NCBI RefSeq assembly: GCF_000577275.2 | Contig: NZ_HG916852.1 | Span: 499,001 to 563,000, forward strand | Direction of reading: 5' to 3' | Source: Rhizobium favelukesii | GTDB taxonomy: Bacteria; Pseudomonadota; Alphaproteobacteria; Rhizobiales; Rhizobiaceae | Length of the DNA: 64,000 nt | Shown here: piece by piece, positions 43,588 to 52,579 of the stretch | Numbering within the stretch: the first letter of the stretch is position 1 | How the letters are laid out: every line of letters begins with the position of its first letter | Notes under the pieces: generated by a model | Databases searched by the model: none | What the model was told of the DNA's origin: nothing | The model's input: the letters and a program-made list of their open reading frames with translations, nothing else | Made by a program: the position numbers and the translations under genes

Positions 43588-43691
43588 TATTGCCGTGTCG
43601 ATGATGAGGTTCATTGAATCGGGAACCTTGAGTTCAGGGCGGCGTTGTCAAACCGTGGACCAACCACGAGGAAACAAGAAGGAGGTGCACG

Positions 43692-44084
43692 ATGCTGCAC
43701 CAGGACGCCGACAACACGCGCCGTGACCCGAATGTGAAGGATACGCCGACGTTGATTGCCAGCGACCGCGTGGAAGGGACCCGCGTATATGGCGCCGATG
43801 GCAAGCATATCGGCTCGATTGAACGGTTGATCCTCGGCAAGCAGGATGGCCGCGTTGCCTACGCCGTGCTCGAGTTCGGCGGCTTCATGGGCATCGGCCA
43901 CGATCACTATCCGCTGCCGTGGGAAAAGCTGACCTACGATACCCAGCTTGACGGCTACCGCATCGACCCGACCAAGGAGCAGATCGAAGGCGCGCCGAGC
44001 TATGCGGATGATGACGACACCTGGTACAACGATAATGGCCGCCGAGTTTATGACTATTATGGCGTGCCACCCTACTGGATGTAA
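43692..44084 (+). CDS. PRC-barrel domain protein
   Basis: The 130-residue protein starts after GGAGGTGCACG. The PRC barrel spans about residues 18-95: TLIASDRVEGTRVYGADGKHIGSIERLILGKQDGRVAYAVLEFGGFMGIGHDHYPLPWEKLTYD, with the strand pattern and the LPWxKL landmark. A C-terminal acidic/Tyr-rich tail (YADDDDTWYNDNGRRVYDYYGVPPYW) follows. Free-standing PRC-barrel proteins of this size are abundant in rhizobia and are often stress-induced, but no binding partner is established. A strong terminator is downstream. Confidence 0.88.
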   Translation: MLHQDADNTRRDPNVKDTPTLIASDRVEGTRVYGADGKHIGSIERLILGKQDGRVAYAVLEFGGFMGIGHDHYPLPWEKLTYDTQLDGYRIDPTKEQIEGAPSYADDDDTWYNDNGRRVYDYYGVPPYWM

Positions 44085-44178
44085 CGTCGTCCGCATACGC
44101 GCGGTCCATTGATCGCGGGTACATGCGCTGCGCCACAAGAACTCTTTGGGCGCGGGGCGTGGTAAAACGACTTGGATG

Positions 44179-44203
44179 GGCCCCGTCGCAGACGGGGCCT
44201 TTT
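44179..44203 (+). terminator. Rho-independent terminator after the PRC-barrel gene
   Basis: GGCCCCGTC, loop GCA, GACGGGGCC forms a nine-base stem, followed by TTTT. It reaches the stop of the convergent beta-mannosidase gene. Confidence 0.88.
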
Positions 44204-46653
44204 CAGTTTGCGTTGACGAGATCGTTGGCCGACCGCAGTACAATGCCGATGGTGATATCGCCCGCCGACAGCGGGTTTGCGGTCTGCAGCTGGAACACGT
44301 GGCTTTCGCCAGGCAGCAGCGTCACCAGCATGGAATCGACGACAGCAGTCGGGTCGAGACGATCCGCCATCAGGCAGAGATCCTTCAGGAACGTTTCGGC
44401 TGTTACCTTCACCGCATAACCACCCACGCTGGGGCTCGTCTCGACCGACAGTTTCGGCTGCGGAAGCTTGAGGTCGACATCCTCCACGAAATAGTGGAAC
44501 GCACGCCGGTCGAGCATCTGCACGACGATGACCTCGCTGTCAGCATTGCCCGGCGTTGCGATATCAGCCGGTAGCGGAAATTCCTTTGCCTCGAAGCGGG
44601 CGCAGAGCTGCCGCCAGAACTCGAATTCGGCAAGCACCGTTCCGTCCAGCCGCAGGCGATTGCCTGATATCTTCGCCCGCCAGAACAGCGTCCGCTCGTT
44701 GACGGCTACGGCCGCCAGTCCGCCGGCGTGTGGCTGGATCGTGAGGAGCCGCGGGTCGAAAGCCTGCTGCATGGCGTACCAGAGCGGCTTGCGGCGTCCG
44801 GCCGAATCGAGTGCCGCCCAGGAGGTCACCGGCCAGCAATCATTGAACTGCCAGACGACGGCGCCCTTGCAGACGGCGCGGTGCGAGCGCATGTGCTCGA
44901 TCGCGAAACGGATGGCGCGCGCCTGGTTGAGCTGCGTGGCGAAGTGCCAGTCATCCATGGTCTGTGGGACCGGAAGATGCCCGGCAAGGCCGCGGATCAG
45001 CTTGTCGTTGCCCTGGGTCGCCTTCTGATGGTGGAAGACGCCATTCGAGGTCGGCGTGAGCGGCGCGTCATGCACACTTTCCTCGATCGTCGCCCAGTTT
45101 GGCGGCGCCTGCCAGCCGAACTCCGAGCAGAAGCGCGGTATGTAGTTGCGATAGACCTCGTAGCCGACATCGTTCCACACGTCCCAGATGTGCTTGCACC
45201 CATGCTCGTCGGCATTGGGATCGATCTCCATCGTGCCGGAATAGGGGCTACCGGGATAGTATGGCCGATCGGGGTCGAGCCCTGCGCAAAGCTTCGGCAG
45301 AATGTCGAGATAATAGCCGAGCCCCCAGCTCTCGCCCTCCTTGATGATCGGTCGCCAGCCCCACTCGTCGAAGCCCCAGATATTCTCGTTGTTGCCGTTC
45401 CAGACGATCAGCGACGGGTGTGGCATCAGGCGCACGACGTTGTCGCGCACCTCCGCCTCGACCTCGCTGCGCAGCGGCTCTTCCTCGGGGTAGGAGGCGC
45501 AGGCGAAAAGGAAATCCTGCCAGACGAGCATGCCGGCGCGGTCGCAGGCCTCGTAGAACTCGTCGCGTTCGAAGATGCCGCCGCCCCAGACGCGCAGCAG
45601 ATTGACGTTGGCCTTCTTGGCTTCCTCGATCCGGGATGCATAGCGCTCCGCCGTGACGCGAGAGGGAAAGCAGTCGTCCGGAATCCAATTGGCGCCGCAG
45701 AGGAAGAGCGGAACATCGTTGATAACGAAAGTGAAGGCGGAGCCGTGCTCGTCGGGTGCGGTATCGAGCCTGACGGAGCGGAAGCCGATCTCCTTGACGT
45801 AGGCATCGAGTAAGTCATCGCTTACGCTATCACGCAATTCGATCCGCAGCGCATAGAGCGGTTGCGCACCAAGATGATGCGGCCACCAGATCTGCGGTGC
45901 AGGAACGGTCAGCTGGAACTCGACTTCGTCCGATCCCTCCACGAGCTCGGCAACATGGCTGATGCCGGCAATGCTTGCGACGAGCCTTGCACCCACGCCG
46001 TCTTGCCGCTCGATGCGCGCGCGAACCGTCACACGCCCGTCGCCGCCAGCCAGCGTTGTCGAAACCCGCGTCTCCGCGAGCCTCGCTTGGTTCCAGCTTT
46101 CCAGCCGCACAGGCTTCCAGACACCCGCCGTCACCAGCGTCGGCCCCCAGTCCCAGCCGAAGTTGCAGGCCATCTTGCGCATCAGATTGCCGGGGCCGGG
46201 ATAGTTGTTCGGCCGGTAGCCGTAATGCGCTTCCATCTCTGCGCCATAGGCATAGGCGGAGCGGAAGGTCACAACGAGCTCGTTCGAGCCTCGTTTCAGC
46301 CGCTCCGAGACATCGAAGCGATAGGTGCGGTGCATATTGGAGGTGCGGCCGAGTTCCTCGCCGTTCAGCGCGATCGTCGCGACCGTATCAAGACCGTCGA
46401 ACACCAGCTCGCGGACTTTTCCGGCGTCCGGCGATGCATCGAAGACGCAGCGGTAACTCCAGTCTTGCTTCCCGACCCAGTCGTTGGTGATCTCGTTGAC
46501 GTCGAGATAAGGATCTGGGATCAGCCGGTTGGCCAGAAGGTCGAGATGCACGCAGCCCGGCACTTTGGCCGGAATTTCGGTTGGCAGGTCGTGTCGGCCT
46601 GCAACGTTGCAGATAAGAGTCCAGCCCCGGTTCAGTTCGATCTTTTCGATCAT
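44203..46653 (-). CDS. Beta-mannosidase (GH2)
   Basis: The 816-residue enzyme has the beta-mannosidase layout: sugar-binding domain with LNRGWTLICNVAGRHDLPTEIPAKVPGCVHLDLL and YRPNNYPGPGN, a catalytic TIM barrel, and C-terminal beta domains. The acid/base is E423 in IVWNGNNENIWGF and the nucleophile E511 in FCSEFGWQ, the two GH2 positions. It releases mannose from beta-mannosides; without a signal peptide it is cytoplasmic, acting on imported short oligosaccharides. The only gene in the same run is the glyoxalase-like gene nine bases upstream. No mannoside transporter is directly adjacent, although the FrcBCA family can carry mannose. Confidence 0.93.
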   Translation of the reverse strand: MIEKIELNRGWTLICNVAGRHDLPTEIPAKVPGCVHLDLLANRLIPDPYLDVNEITNDWVGKQDWSYRCVFDASPDAGKVRELVFDGLDTVATIALNGEELGRTSNMHRTYRFDVSERLKRGSNELVVTFRSAYAYGAEMEAHYGYRPNNYPGPGNLMRKMACNFGWDWGPTLVTAGVWKPVRLESWNQARLAETRVSTTLAGGDGRVTVRARIERQDGVGARLVASIAGISHVAELVEGSDEVEFQLTVPAPQIWWPHHLGAQPLYALRIELRDSVSDDLLDAYVKEIGFRSVRLDTAPDEHGSAFTFVINDVPLFLCGANWIPDDCFPSRVTAERYASRIEEAKKANVNLLRVWGGGIFERDEFYEACDRAGMLVWQDFLFACASYPEEEPLRSEVEAEVRDNVVRLMPHPSLIVWNGNNENIWGFDEWGWRPIIKEGESWGLGYYLDILPKLCAGLDPDRPYYPGSPYSGTMEIDPNADEHGCKHIWDVWNDVGYEVYRNYIPRFCSEFGWQAPPNWATIEESVHDAPLTPTSNGVFHHQKATQGNDKLIRGLAGHLPVPQTMDDWHFATQLNQARAIRFAIEHMRSHRAVCKGAVVWQFNDCWPVTSWAALDSAGRRKPLWYAMQQAFDPRLLTIQPHAGGLAAVAVNERTLFWRAKISGNRLRLDGTVLAEFEFWRQLCARFEAKEFPLPADIATPGNADSEVIVVQMLDRRAFHYFVEDVDLKLPQPKLSVETSPSVGGYAVKVTAETFLKDLCLMADRLDPTAVVDSMLVTLLPGESHVFQLQTANPLSAGDITIGIVLRSANDLVNAN

Positions 46654-46662
46654 GGGGAACTC

Positions 46663-47058
46663 TTAGAGGTAGCGGCCGTGGCGCTGCAGGACTTCGATCT
46701 TGTAGCCGTCAGGATCGGTGATGAAGAAGAACAGCGCCAAGAGCTTGCCGTCGCGATTGAGCTCGACGATCTTGCCGGGGTTCAATCCCGCTTCCGTCAG
46801 ATGCTTGTGCTCGACTTCGACTTCCTGGACGGAGAGAGCAAGATGCCCATAGCCGTTGCCAAGATCGTAGGGCTCGGTGCGCCCCTTGTTGACCGTCAGC
46901 TCCAGCTCGAAGCCGGTCTCGTCATTGCTCATGTAGATCAGCGTGAAGGTGTCGAAGTCGATGCGATCGGCGACTTTGAGGCCGAAGACCTTGCCGTAGA
47001 ACTCGACGGAGCGCGCCTCGTCGAGAACGCGGATCATGGAGTGAATCATCTTGGCCAA
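46663..47058 (-). CDS. Lactoylglutathione-lyase-like VOC protein
   Basis: The 131-residue protein resembles GloA over its whole length: IRVLDEARSVEFYGKVFGLKVADRIDFDTFTLIYMSNDETGFELELT, GYGHLALSVQEVEVEHKHLTEAGL and FFITDPDGYKIEVLQ. The metal ligands His (IHSMIRV), Glu (FELELT), His (YGHLAL) and Glu (YKIEVLQ) are in place. It probably isomerises the methylglyoxal-glutathione adduct to lactoylglutathione, or a close relative of that reaction. It is nine bases upstream of beta-mannosidase on the same strand, so the two are probably co-transcribed. I leave the gloA symbol off because rhizobia have several paralogues. Confidence 0.82.
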   Translation of the reverse strand: MAKMIHSMIRVLDEARSVEFYGKVFGLKVADRIDFDTFTLIYMSNDETGFELELTVNKGRTEPYDLGNGYGHLALSVQEVEVEHKHLTEAGLNPGKIVELNRDGKLLALFFFITDPDGYKIEVLQRHGRYL

Positions 47059-47105
47059 GGCTGCCTCCCATTGCCGATATCAAGGCAGTCTTGGTAGCCG
47101 CCGCC

Positions 47106-47855
47106 TCATGCCGGGCGCAAGCCAATTCTTTGCGTGATCGCTTTTTCGATAAGCCCCAGCGCATCATAGATCAGCACCGCCATCAGGCCGACGATCAGAC
47201 CGCCTTGCAGGATGAAGGCGGTGTTGTCGGAGATCAGTCCGGCAATGATGACTTCGCCAAGCCCCTTGGCCGCCACCGTCGAGCCGATCGTCGCGGTGCC
47301 GATGTTGATGACCGTCGCAACCTTTAAGCCCTCCAGAATCAGCGGCAGGGCGAGCGGCAGTTCCACCCGAAAGAGCCGCTGCGTGCCATTCATTCCCATG
47401 CCGTCGGCGGCATCCAGCACGGAGGGAGAGACTTGCTTCAGGCCGGAGACAGTATTCTCGAAGATCGGCAGCAGGCCATAGAGAAAGAGGGCGATCAATG
47501 TCGGTCCGGCACCGAATCCGGTCGCCGGCACGGCCAAGGCGAGCACCGCGACTGGCGGGAAGGTCTGGCCGGCATTGGCGATCGCCCGCGACAACGGCAG
47601 GAAGTCTTCGCCGCTCTTGCGGGTAACGAAAATGCCGCCGAGGATCGCGAGGACCGCGCTGCCCGCGATCGAGATCGCCACAAGGAAGAGATGCGAAGCG
47701 GCAAGCTGAGGAAGGCTGTTTTGCGTGTAGACGACCGGCGCATTGTTGCTCGTCAACGGCACCAGCAGAAAGGACAGCCACTCTGTCCTGAACAGCAGGA
47801 TCAGGAGCAATAGCAGAGCGCCAACACGGAATAGGTTCGCAAAGACGAGCTTCAT
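47106..47855 (-). CDS. Osmoprotectant-type ABC transporter, short permease
   Basis: The start is ATG 47855, which overlaps the ATPase stop (ATGA); upstream reading frame is only the ATPase gene in another phase. The 249-residue protein is a BPD permease: FLVAISIAGSAVLAILGGIFV, then TFPPVAVLALAVPATGFGAGPTLIALFLYGLLPIFENTVSGLKQVSPSVLDAADGMGM with the EAA-type loop, then IINIGTATIG-like VATVINIGTATIGSTVAAKGLGE. It belongs to the glycine-betaine/carnitine/choline (OpuC/OsmWY) class and would pair with the longer permease at 48793. Confidence 0.9.
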   Translation of the reverse strand: MKLVFANLFRVGALLLLLILLFRTEWLSFLLVPLTSNNAPVVYTQNSLPQLAASHLFLVAISIAGSAVLAILGGIFVTRKSGEDFLPLSRAIANAGQTFPPVAVLALAVPATGFGAGPTLIALFLYGLLPIFENTVSGLKQVSPSVLDAADGMGMNGTQRLFRVELPLALPLILEGLKVATVINIGTATIGSTVAAKGLGEVIIAGLISDNTAFILQGGLIVGLMAVLIYDALGLIEKAITQRIGLRPA

Positions 47856-48796
47856 GCCTTGCGGCCCAGCTCGAGCAGCCGTGTCATCGAGATCGAGCCG
47901 ACCGGCGCCTTGTCGGCGTCCTGGACGGCGGCTTCGCCGACCCCTTGCCAGATCATCTCGGCCAGAGCATCGCGCAGGCTGAGCGATTGCGGCAATGCGT
48001 AGGCCAGACCCGACTTTGCCGGCTCCATGCTTTCCTTCAGCGGCAGCAGCGACATCAGTTTCAGCGCCCGGTCGGAGGTGCCGGTCAGTTGCTGCACGAA
48101 GGGGTCGGCCGGTTCGGTCAGGATTTTCTCCGGTGTCGAGCATTGCAGCAGCTTGCCGGCGCTCATGACGGCGATCTGGTTGCCGAGGTGGAAGGCCTCG
48201 TCCATATCGTGCGTGACAAGGACCACCGTCGTGCCGAATTGTTTCTGGATCGCGAGGAGATCGTCTTGCGCCTTGCCGCGGATGACAGGATCGAGCGCGC
48301 CGAACGGCTCGTCCATCAGCAGCAGTTCCGGCTCCGCCGCCAGCGCTCGCGCAACGCCGACGCGCTGCTGCTGGCCGCCGGAAAGCTGGTGCGGATACTT
48401 TTCGGCAAAGGTCGCCGGATCGAGGTTGAAGAGGCCAAGCAGTTCTTCGACGCGGCTGTTGATCTTTGTCGTGTCCCAGCCGAGAAGCTGCGGCACCGTG
48501 GCGATATTCTGTGCGACTGTCCGATGCGGAAAGAGACCGTGGCCCTGGATGGCGTAGCCGATCTTGCGGCGAAGTTCCGTCACCGGCACGTCCATGATGT
48601 TCTGGCCGCCAACAAAAATCTCACCCGCTGTGATCGGCACGAGACGGTTGATCATCCGCATCAGCGTCGATTTACCCGAGCCCGAGGTGCCGACAATGAC
48701 GGTGATCGAGCCTTTCTCGACATCCATCGAGACATTGTCGACGACGGTTGCCGCGCCGTAGCGCTTGGTAACGTTCCTGATCTCGATCATGCTCAT
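47852..48796 (-). CDS. Osmoprotectant-type ABC transporter, ATPase
   Basis: Walker A is GTSGSGKST (about residues 36-44), signature [14 protein letters not shown], Walker [14 protein letters not shown] and H-loop [14 protein letters not shown]. The tail beyond residue 240 (about 75 residues) is shorter than a full tandem-CBS module but resembles one ([40 protein letters not shown]). OpuCA-type ATPases use CBS domains as osmosensors, so a reduced or degenerate sensor is possible. Both neighbours overlap by four bases, giving one operon with the two permeases and the binding protein. Confidence 0.92.
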   Translation of the reverse strand: MSMIEIRNVTKRYGAATVVDNVSMDVEKGSITVIVGTSGSGKSTLMRMINRLVPITAGEIFVGGQNIMDVPVTELRRKIGYAIQGHGLFPHRTVAQNIATVPQLLGWDTTKINSRVEELLGLFNLDPATFAEKYPHQLSGGQQQRVGVARALAAEPELLLMDEPFGALDPVIRGKAQDDLLAIQKQFGTTVVLVTHDMDEAFHLGNQIAVMSAGKLLQCSTPEKILTEPADPFVQQLTGTSDRALKLMSLLPLKESMEPAKSGLAYALPQSLSLRDALAEMIWQGVGEAAVQDADKAPVGSISMTRLLELGRKA

Positions 48797-49959
48797 GCGG
48801 CGGATCCCCGTATGCTGTCGATGACCGCATCGAGGATGACGGCCGAAGAGAAGGCGAAGAAAACGGTCGGCACGGCGCCGAGCAGAACGAGGTCCATGGC
48901 CGTCTGACCAAGCCCCTGGAAGATGAAGATACCGAACCCGCCGCCACCGATCAGCGCCGCCACCGTTACCAGGCCGATCGCCTGCACAAGGACGATGCGG
49001 ATGCCCGTGAGAATGACGGGAAAGGCAAGCGGCAGGTCGATGCCGGTGAGGACCTGTCGGCGCGTTAATCCCATCCCCGCGGCGGCATCGCGGACTGAGG
49101 GATCAACACCCTGAAGACCGACGACCGTGTTGGCAACGATCGGCAGTAGCGAATAGAGGATGAGCGCGATCAGCGCCGGCGCAGCGCCGATGCCGCGAAT
49201 GCCAATGGAGGCTGCAGCAGGAACGTGCGTCGCGAGATAGCCGAGCGGCAGCATCAGGATACCGAAAAGCGCAAGGCTCGGGATCGTCTGGATCAGGCTC
49301 AGTGCCTGCAAGACGGCAGCGCGCAGTTTTGGTACCCAGAAACAGATGATGCCGAGCGGCAGGGCGATGACGACGGCGATCGCCAGCGAGCCGAGTGCCA
49401 GAAGCAGATGGGTCACCGCCTCGGTCCAGAATTGCGCGGACCGGGTCGCGAATTCCTTCATGATCGAGAGATTGTCGAGCAGACCCGAGGTGAGGAAGAT
49501 GCCGAGCAGGCCGGTGTAGGCGGCAAGGGCTGCGATCCGCATCCACGGGGTAAGCCTGATCTTTACGAGCGCGTCCGAGATGATGAGGCCGATGACCGCG
49601 AACAGCACCCAGAATCCGCCGCCAGGCGTCATGCGTGCGGCATTGCTGTTCGGCGGTGTGAATGCTGCAGCCGCAAGCCCGATCGTCGCAAGCAGCGCCG
49701 CAAAGCAGAGGGTCGCAATCACCAGCCGCAGCAGCGCATTTTGCAGAAATAGAACGGACAGAGCGGTGACGATGAGGAGGATTGTCAGGATGACGGCGGA
49801 CGGCTGGTCCAGAAGCTGCATCAGCAGCATGGGCTTTCCGGCGGCGATGCGGTTTGCCTTCACATAGATGAAAGGCAGGAGCGCAGTTGCGACGACACCG
49901 GCCGTCACAAGCACCACGCCGAGCCGGTCCAGCTTGCGGACCGCTAAGGTTTCTTCCAT
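48793..49959 (-). CDS. Osmoprotectant-type ABC transporter, long permease
   Basis: The 388-residue protein has an N-terminal membrane extension of about five helices (VVLVTAGVVATALLPFIYV, AVILTILLIVTALSVLFL, LVIATLCFAALLATIGLAA, FWVLFAVIGLIISDAL, IAALAAYTGLLGIFLTSGL) before the permease core (LLALGSLAIAVVIALPLGIICFWVP; SLIQTIPSLALFGILMLPLGYLA; LQGVDPSVRDAAAGMGLTRRQVL; IGLVTVAALIGGGGFGIFIFQGLGQTA). This long/short permease pair matches the YehW/YehY (OsmW/OsmY) layout, where YehY is the longer member. It overlaps the ATPase start by four bases. The role of the extension is unknown. Confidence 0.9.
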   Translation of the reverse strand: MEETLAVRKLDRLGVVLVTAGVVATALLPFIYVKANRIAAGKPMLLMQLLDQPSAVILTILLIVTALSVLFLQNALLRLVIATLCFAALLATIGLAAAAFTPPNSNAARMTPGGGFWVLFAVIGLIISDALVKIRLTPWMRIAALAAYTGLLGIFLTSGLLDNLSIMKEFATRSAQFWTEAVTHLLLALGSLAIAVVIALPLGIICFWVPKLRAAVLQALSLIQTIPSLALFGILMLPLGYLATHVPAAASIGIRGIGAAPALIALILYSLLPIVANTVVGLQGVDPSVRDAAAGMGLTRRQVLTGIDLPLAFPVILTGIRIVLVQAIGLVTVAALIGGGGFGIFIFQGLGQTAMDLVLLGAVPTVFFAFSSAVILDAVIDSIRGSAA

Positions 49960-50027
49960 CGATCCATCCCTGTCCGGTCAGAAAGGCTGCTCCGCCCGCG
50001 GGCAGGGCGGAGCTTCGGGCGACGAGA

Positions 50028-50936
50028 TTACTTCAGGAAGCCTTTTTCCTTCAGGTAGCCCTCAGCAACGGACTTCGCCGGTTCGCCATCCACCTGGATC
50101 TTGCCGTTCAGCTTGCGCAGTTCATCGGCGCTCAGGCTCTTGAAGATTGGTGCAAGGACTTCCTCGATCTTCGGGTTTGCCTTCAGCACTTCCTCGCGAA
50201 TGATCGCGGTCGGCGCATAGACCTGCTGCACGTTCTTGTCGTCTTCGAGAACCGTCAGCTCGGCGGCCTGAATTGCGCCGTCCGTGCCATAGACCATGGC
50301 GGTGTTGGCACCGTTCGTCTGGTCGGCTGCCGCCTTGATGGTAGCGGCCGTGTCACCGCCCGACAGAACGATTTCCTGATCCGGCTTCAGCGCGAAGCCA
50401 TAGGTCGTCTGGAACGCCGGAAGCGCGCCGGCCGAGTTGACGAACTCGGCGGAAGCCACAAGCTTGGCAGCGCCGCCACCGGCGACCCACTTGCCGAAAT
50501 CGGACATGGTCTTCAGGTTGTTCGGACCGGCGACGTCGTTGCGTACGGCGAGCGCCCAGGTGTTGTTGGCCGGAGATGGAGTCAGCCAGACGATCTTGTT
50601 GGCGTCGTAGTCGAGCTTCTTCGCAAGCTCGTAGCCCTGCTCGAGGTTCTTCCAGGCTGCGTCATCAGCCTTGTTGAAGAAGAAGCCGGCATTGCCGGTA
50701 TATTCCGGATAGATGTCGATCTCGCCGGCGGTGATCGCCTTGCGAAGAACCGGCGTCGTGCCGAGCGCAACGCGGTCCTGCGTCTTGATGCCGCTTGCAT
50801 TGAGCGCCAGCACGATCACGTTGCCGAGCAGCGTGCCCTCAGTATCGATCTTCGATGAAACGACGACGTCTGCAGCGTGGGCCGCGCCTGCCGCAAAAGC
50901 GGAGAGCGAAACGGCAAGAGCGAATTTCTTCAGCAT
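50028..50936 (-). CDS. Osmoprotectant-type ABC transporter, periplasmic binding protein (YehZ/OsmF-like)
   Basis: ATG 50936 is preceded by AAGGGGACAATCC; the extended frame to 51089 has no support. A Sec signal (MLKKFALAVSLSAFAAGAAHA) leads the OpuAC-type fold: VVSSKIDTEGTLLGNVIVLAL, GEIDIYPEYTGNAGFFF, and TPSPANNTWALAVRND. The 302-residue protein resembles YehZ/OsmF, whose characterised member binds glycine betaine weakly. The ligand here may be a quaternary amine, but canonical aromatic-cage residues cannot be verified by eye. It is the first gene of the operon; 69 bases separate its stop from the long permease. Confidence 0.9.
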   Translation of the reverse strand: MLKKFALAVSLSAFAAGAAHAADVVVSSKIDTEGTLLGNVIVLALNASGIKTQDRVALGTTPVLRKAITAGEIDIYPEYTGNAGFFFNKADDAAWKNLEQGYELAKKLDYDANKIVWLTPSPANNTWALAVRNDVAGPNNLKTMSDFGKWVAGGGAAKLVASAEFVNSAGALPAFQTTYGFALKPDQEIVLSGGDTAATIKAAADQTNGANTAMVYGTDGAIQAAELTVLEDDKNVQQVYAPTAIIREEVLKANPKIEEVLAPIFKSLSADELRKLNGKIQVDGEPAKSVAEGYLKEKGFLK

Positions 50937-51355
50937 GGATTGTCCCCTTGATTTACACCGTTTGACTGCATGGAAAGCCCCGGCGGAAGGCTCCCACGTA
51001 TAAAATACCGGCGAAAGCAGCCCCGCTGCGATCATGCCGGAAATACGTGCGTGATGGAAATAGCGTTCGCGTTCAAAAAATCGATGCAAGCCTCTCCAGT
51101 TTTGCGGTCGCGGCGTGATTATGGCGGTGAATGCAAACGCTTGCGCGAAAATGCATTTCCTTTTCCATCGCCGCCGCGATTTGTTTTTGTTCCCTTGGGC
51201 GTTTCCGCAGATGTCCGGTGCTCTTTTGTGGTTCTACTGCCACGCCCGGTTTTGTTCTTGGCAAGAACGATAGCCTTCTGATTTCGCGACAGGGATATCT
51301 TTTTTGGCGAACACATCATATCGTTCGATTTTTCATATCGTTACGGAGAAAGCGG
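50937..51355. other. Divergent spacer between the osmoprotectant operon and the LysR gene
   Basis: This 419-base spacer must hold both promoters. A frame is open from 51131 into the LysR gene, but its residues (Cys/Phe-rich, CISFSIAAAICFC-like) are not coding-like. The clearest structure is the palindrome at 51254-51268. Confidence 0.5.
51254..51268. promoter_or_regulatory. 15-bp palindrome upstream of the LysR gene
   Basis: GTTCTTG-G-CAAGAAC, perfect on both arms. It contains the T-N11-A-type symmetry expected of a LysR box (e.g. TTCTTGGCAAGAA) and lies 88 bases before the chosen LysR start. Confidence 0.5.
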
Positions 51356-52549
51356 TTGCAGCTCGGCACGTTGTTTGTTGCTAGTCACGTGCTCTCGTCC
51401 GGCTCGGTCAGAGAAACGGCACGAAACCTTTCACTTTCGGCATCGACCGTCTCGACGGCAGTCCGCAACCTTGAGACCGAATTGGCGCTCAAACTGACCG
51501 AGCGCAGTTCCGGCGAGCTTGCGACGTTGCTTGCCAGCGACGACGTGCGTGAAAAGCTCCGGCCGATTGTGCAGTCGGCCGAGGCGCTGGCGGGATGGAT
51601 GGGAACTGACAGGCCATCGCGCCTGCCGTTCAAGATCGCCACCATGGAGCGTTTTCTCGAGGTCGCCGATCAGGGCAGCATCAACCGTGCGGCGCGGCGG
51701 CTGAAGCTTGGTCAGCCGCAGCTTTCGCTTCAGATCGCGACTTTGGAGAAGGCGCTGGGTCATCGCCTGTTCGAGCGGCAGGCTCAAGGCTCTGCGCTGA
51801 CCGAGCAGGGCAACCAGGTCTATGCCATCTTCCAGGCAATCGCTCAGGGATGGAATGAACTGAAGGCATCCGCCGACGAGCGCTATCAGCGCACGGCGCG
51901 GGCGCTGCGCATCGGTTCGATCATTCCAACGGGATCGGAAAGTTGGGTTGCGCGATGCCTTGGCGCGCTCGTCGCCGAATGGAATGCCGGCCGCAATAAG
52001 AACGCGATCTCGCTGGTGTTGATGACCGCGGATGATTTGCGCGAAGCCCTCAAAGCTGGCCGTATCGATGTTGCAATTCTCGATTCCGTCTTCGGCCTTG
52101 AGCGTTTCCAGCACCGCGAACTGCTGCAGACGAATATGGTTCTTATCGCGCCGCCGCAGAGCCGCGAGCGGACGGTGGCCGAACTTGTCGAAAGGCACGC
52201 GATCTGCACGCCGAGTTCGCGCACCGGTCTCGGACACGCCACGATGTCGCTGAGCCATGAGCGCACCAACAATCGCCGATACCGAAACCAGGATATCACG
52301 GCCGCCGACTCGCTACCGGTCATCGTCGACCTTGTCGCCAACCACGGCTACATCTCGTTTCTCGGCCGCGTCAGCGCCATGCCTATTGCGGGCAAGGTTC
52401 GGATCGTCGAGCTCGACGAGTATATTCCGATGTCCTATCACATCGCCTTCAACCATCGGAAAGCCTCAGCGGATGCAAGCGCCATGATCCTCGACGCCGT
52501 CGCCAAAATAATTGCCGAGCCCGTCGCGCAAGAGACTGCCTTCGCTTAA
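51356..52549 (+). CDS. LysR-type regulator with two tandem HTH domains
   Basis: I choose TTG 51356, seven bases after GGAGAAAG, because the region upstream is not coding-like. The first LysR-type HTH is at about residues 2-55 (LGTLFVASHVLSSGSVRETARNLSLSASTVSTAVRNLETELALKLTER). A second, complete one is at about 95-155 (MERFLEVADQGSINRAARRLKLGQPQLSLQIATLEKALGHRLFER). A LysR effector domain fills the remainder (LRIGSIIPTG, VAILDSVFGLE, FLGRVSAMPIAGKVRIVEL). Ordinary LysR proteins have one HTH and about 300 residues; this has about 397. It diverges from the osmoprotectant operon and is followed 30 bases later by cutC, so either may be a target. Confidence 0.85.
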   Translation: MQLGTLFVASHVLSSGSVRETARNLSLSASTVSTAVRNLETELALKLTERSSGELATLLASDDVREKLRPIVQSAEALAGWMGTDRPSRLPFKIATMERFLEVADQGSINRAARRLKLGQPQLSLQIATLEKALGHRLFERQAQGSALTEQGNQVYAIFQAIAQGWNELKASADERYQRTARALRIGSIIPTGSESWVARCLGALVAEWNAGRNKNAISLVLMTADDLREALKAGRIDVAILDSVFGLERFQHRELLQTNMVLIAPPQSRERTVAELVERHAICTPSSRTGLGHATMSLSHERTNNRRYRNQDITAADSLPVIVDLVANHGYISFLGRVSAMPIAGKVRIVELDEYIPMSYHIAFNHRKASADASAMILDAVAKIIAEPVAQETAFA

Positions 52550-52579
52550 AGAGACAGTGGCGGAGAAGGAGATTCGAGC

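Noticed and set aside
51131..51355. 75-codon N-terminal extension of the LysR protein
   Set aside because: The residues are Cys/Phe-rich and not domain-like; GGAGAAAG before TTG 51356 gives a better start.
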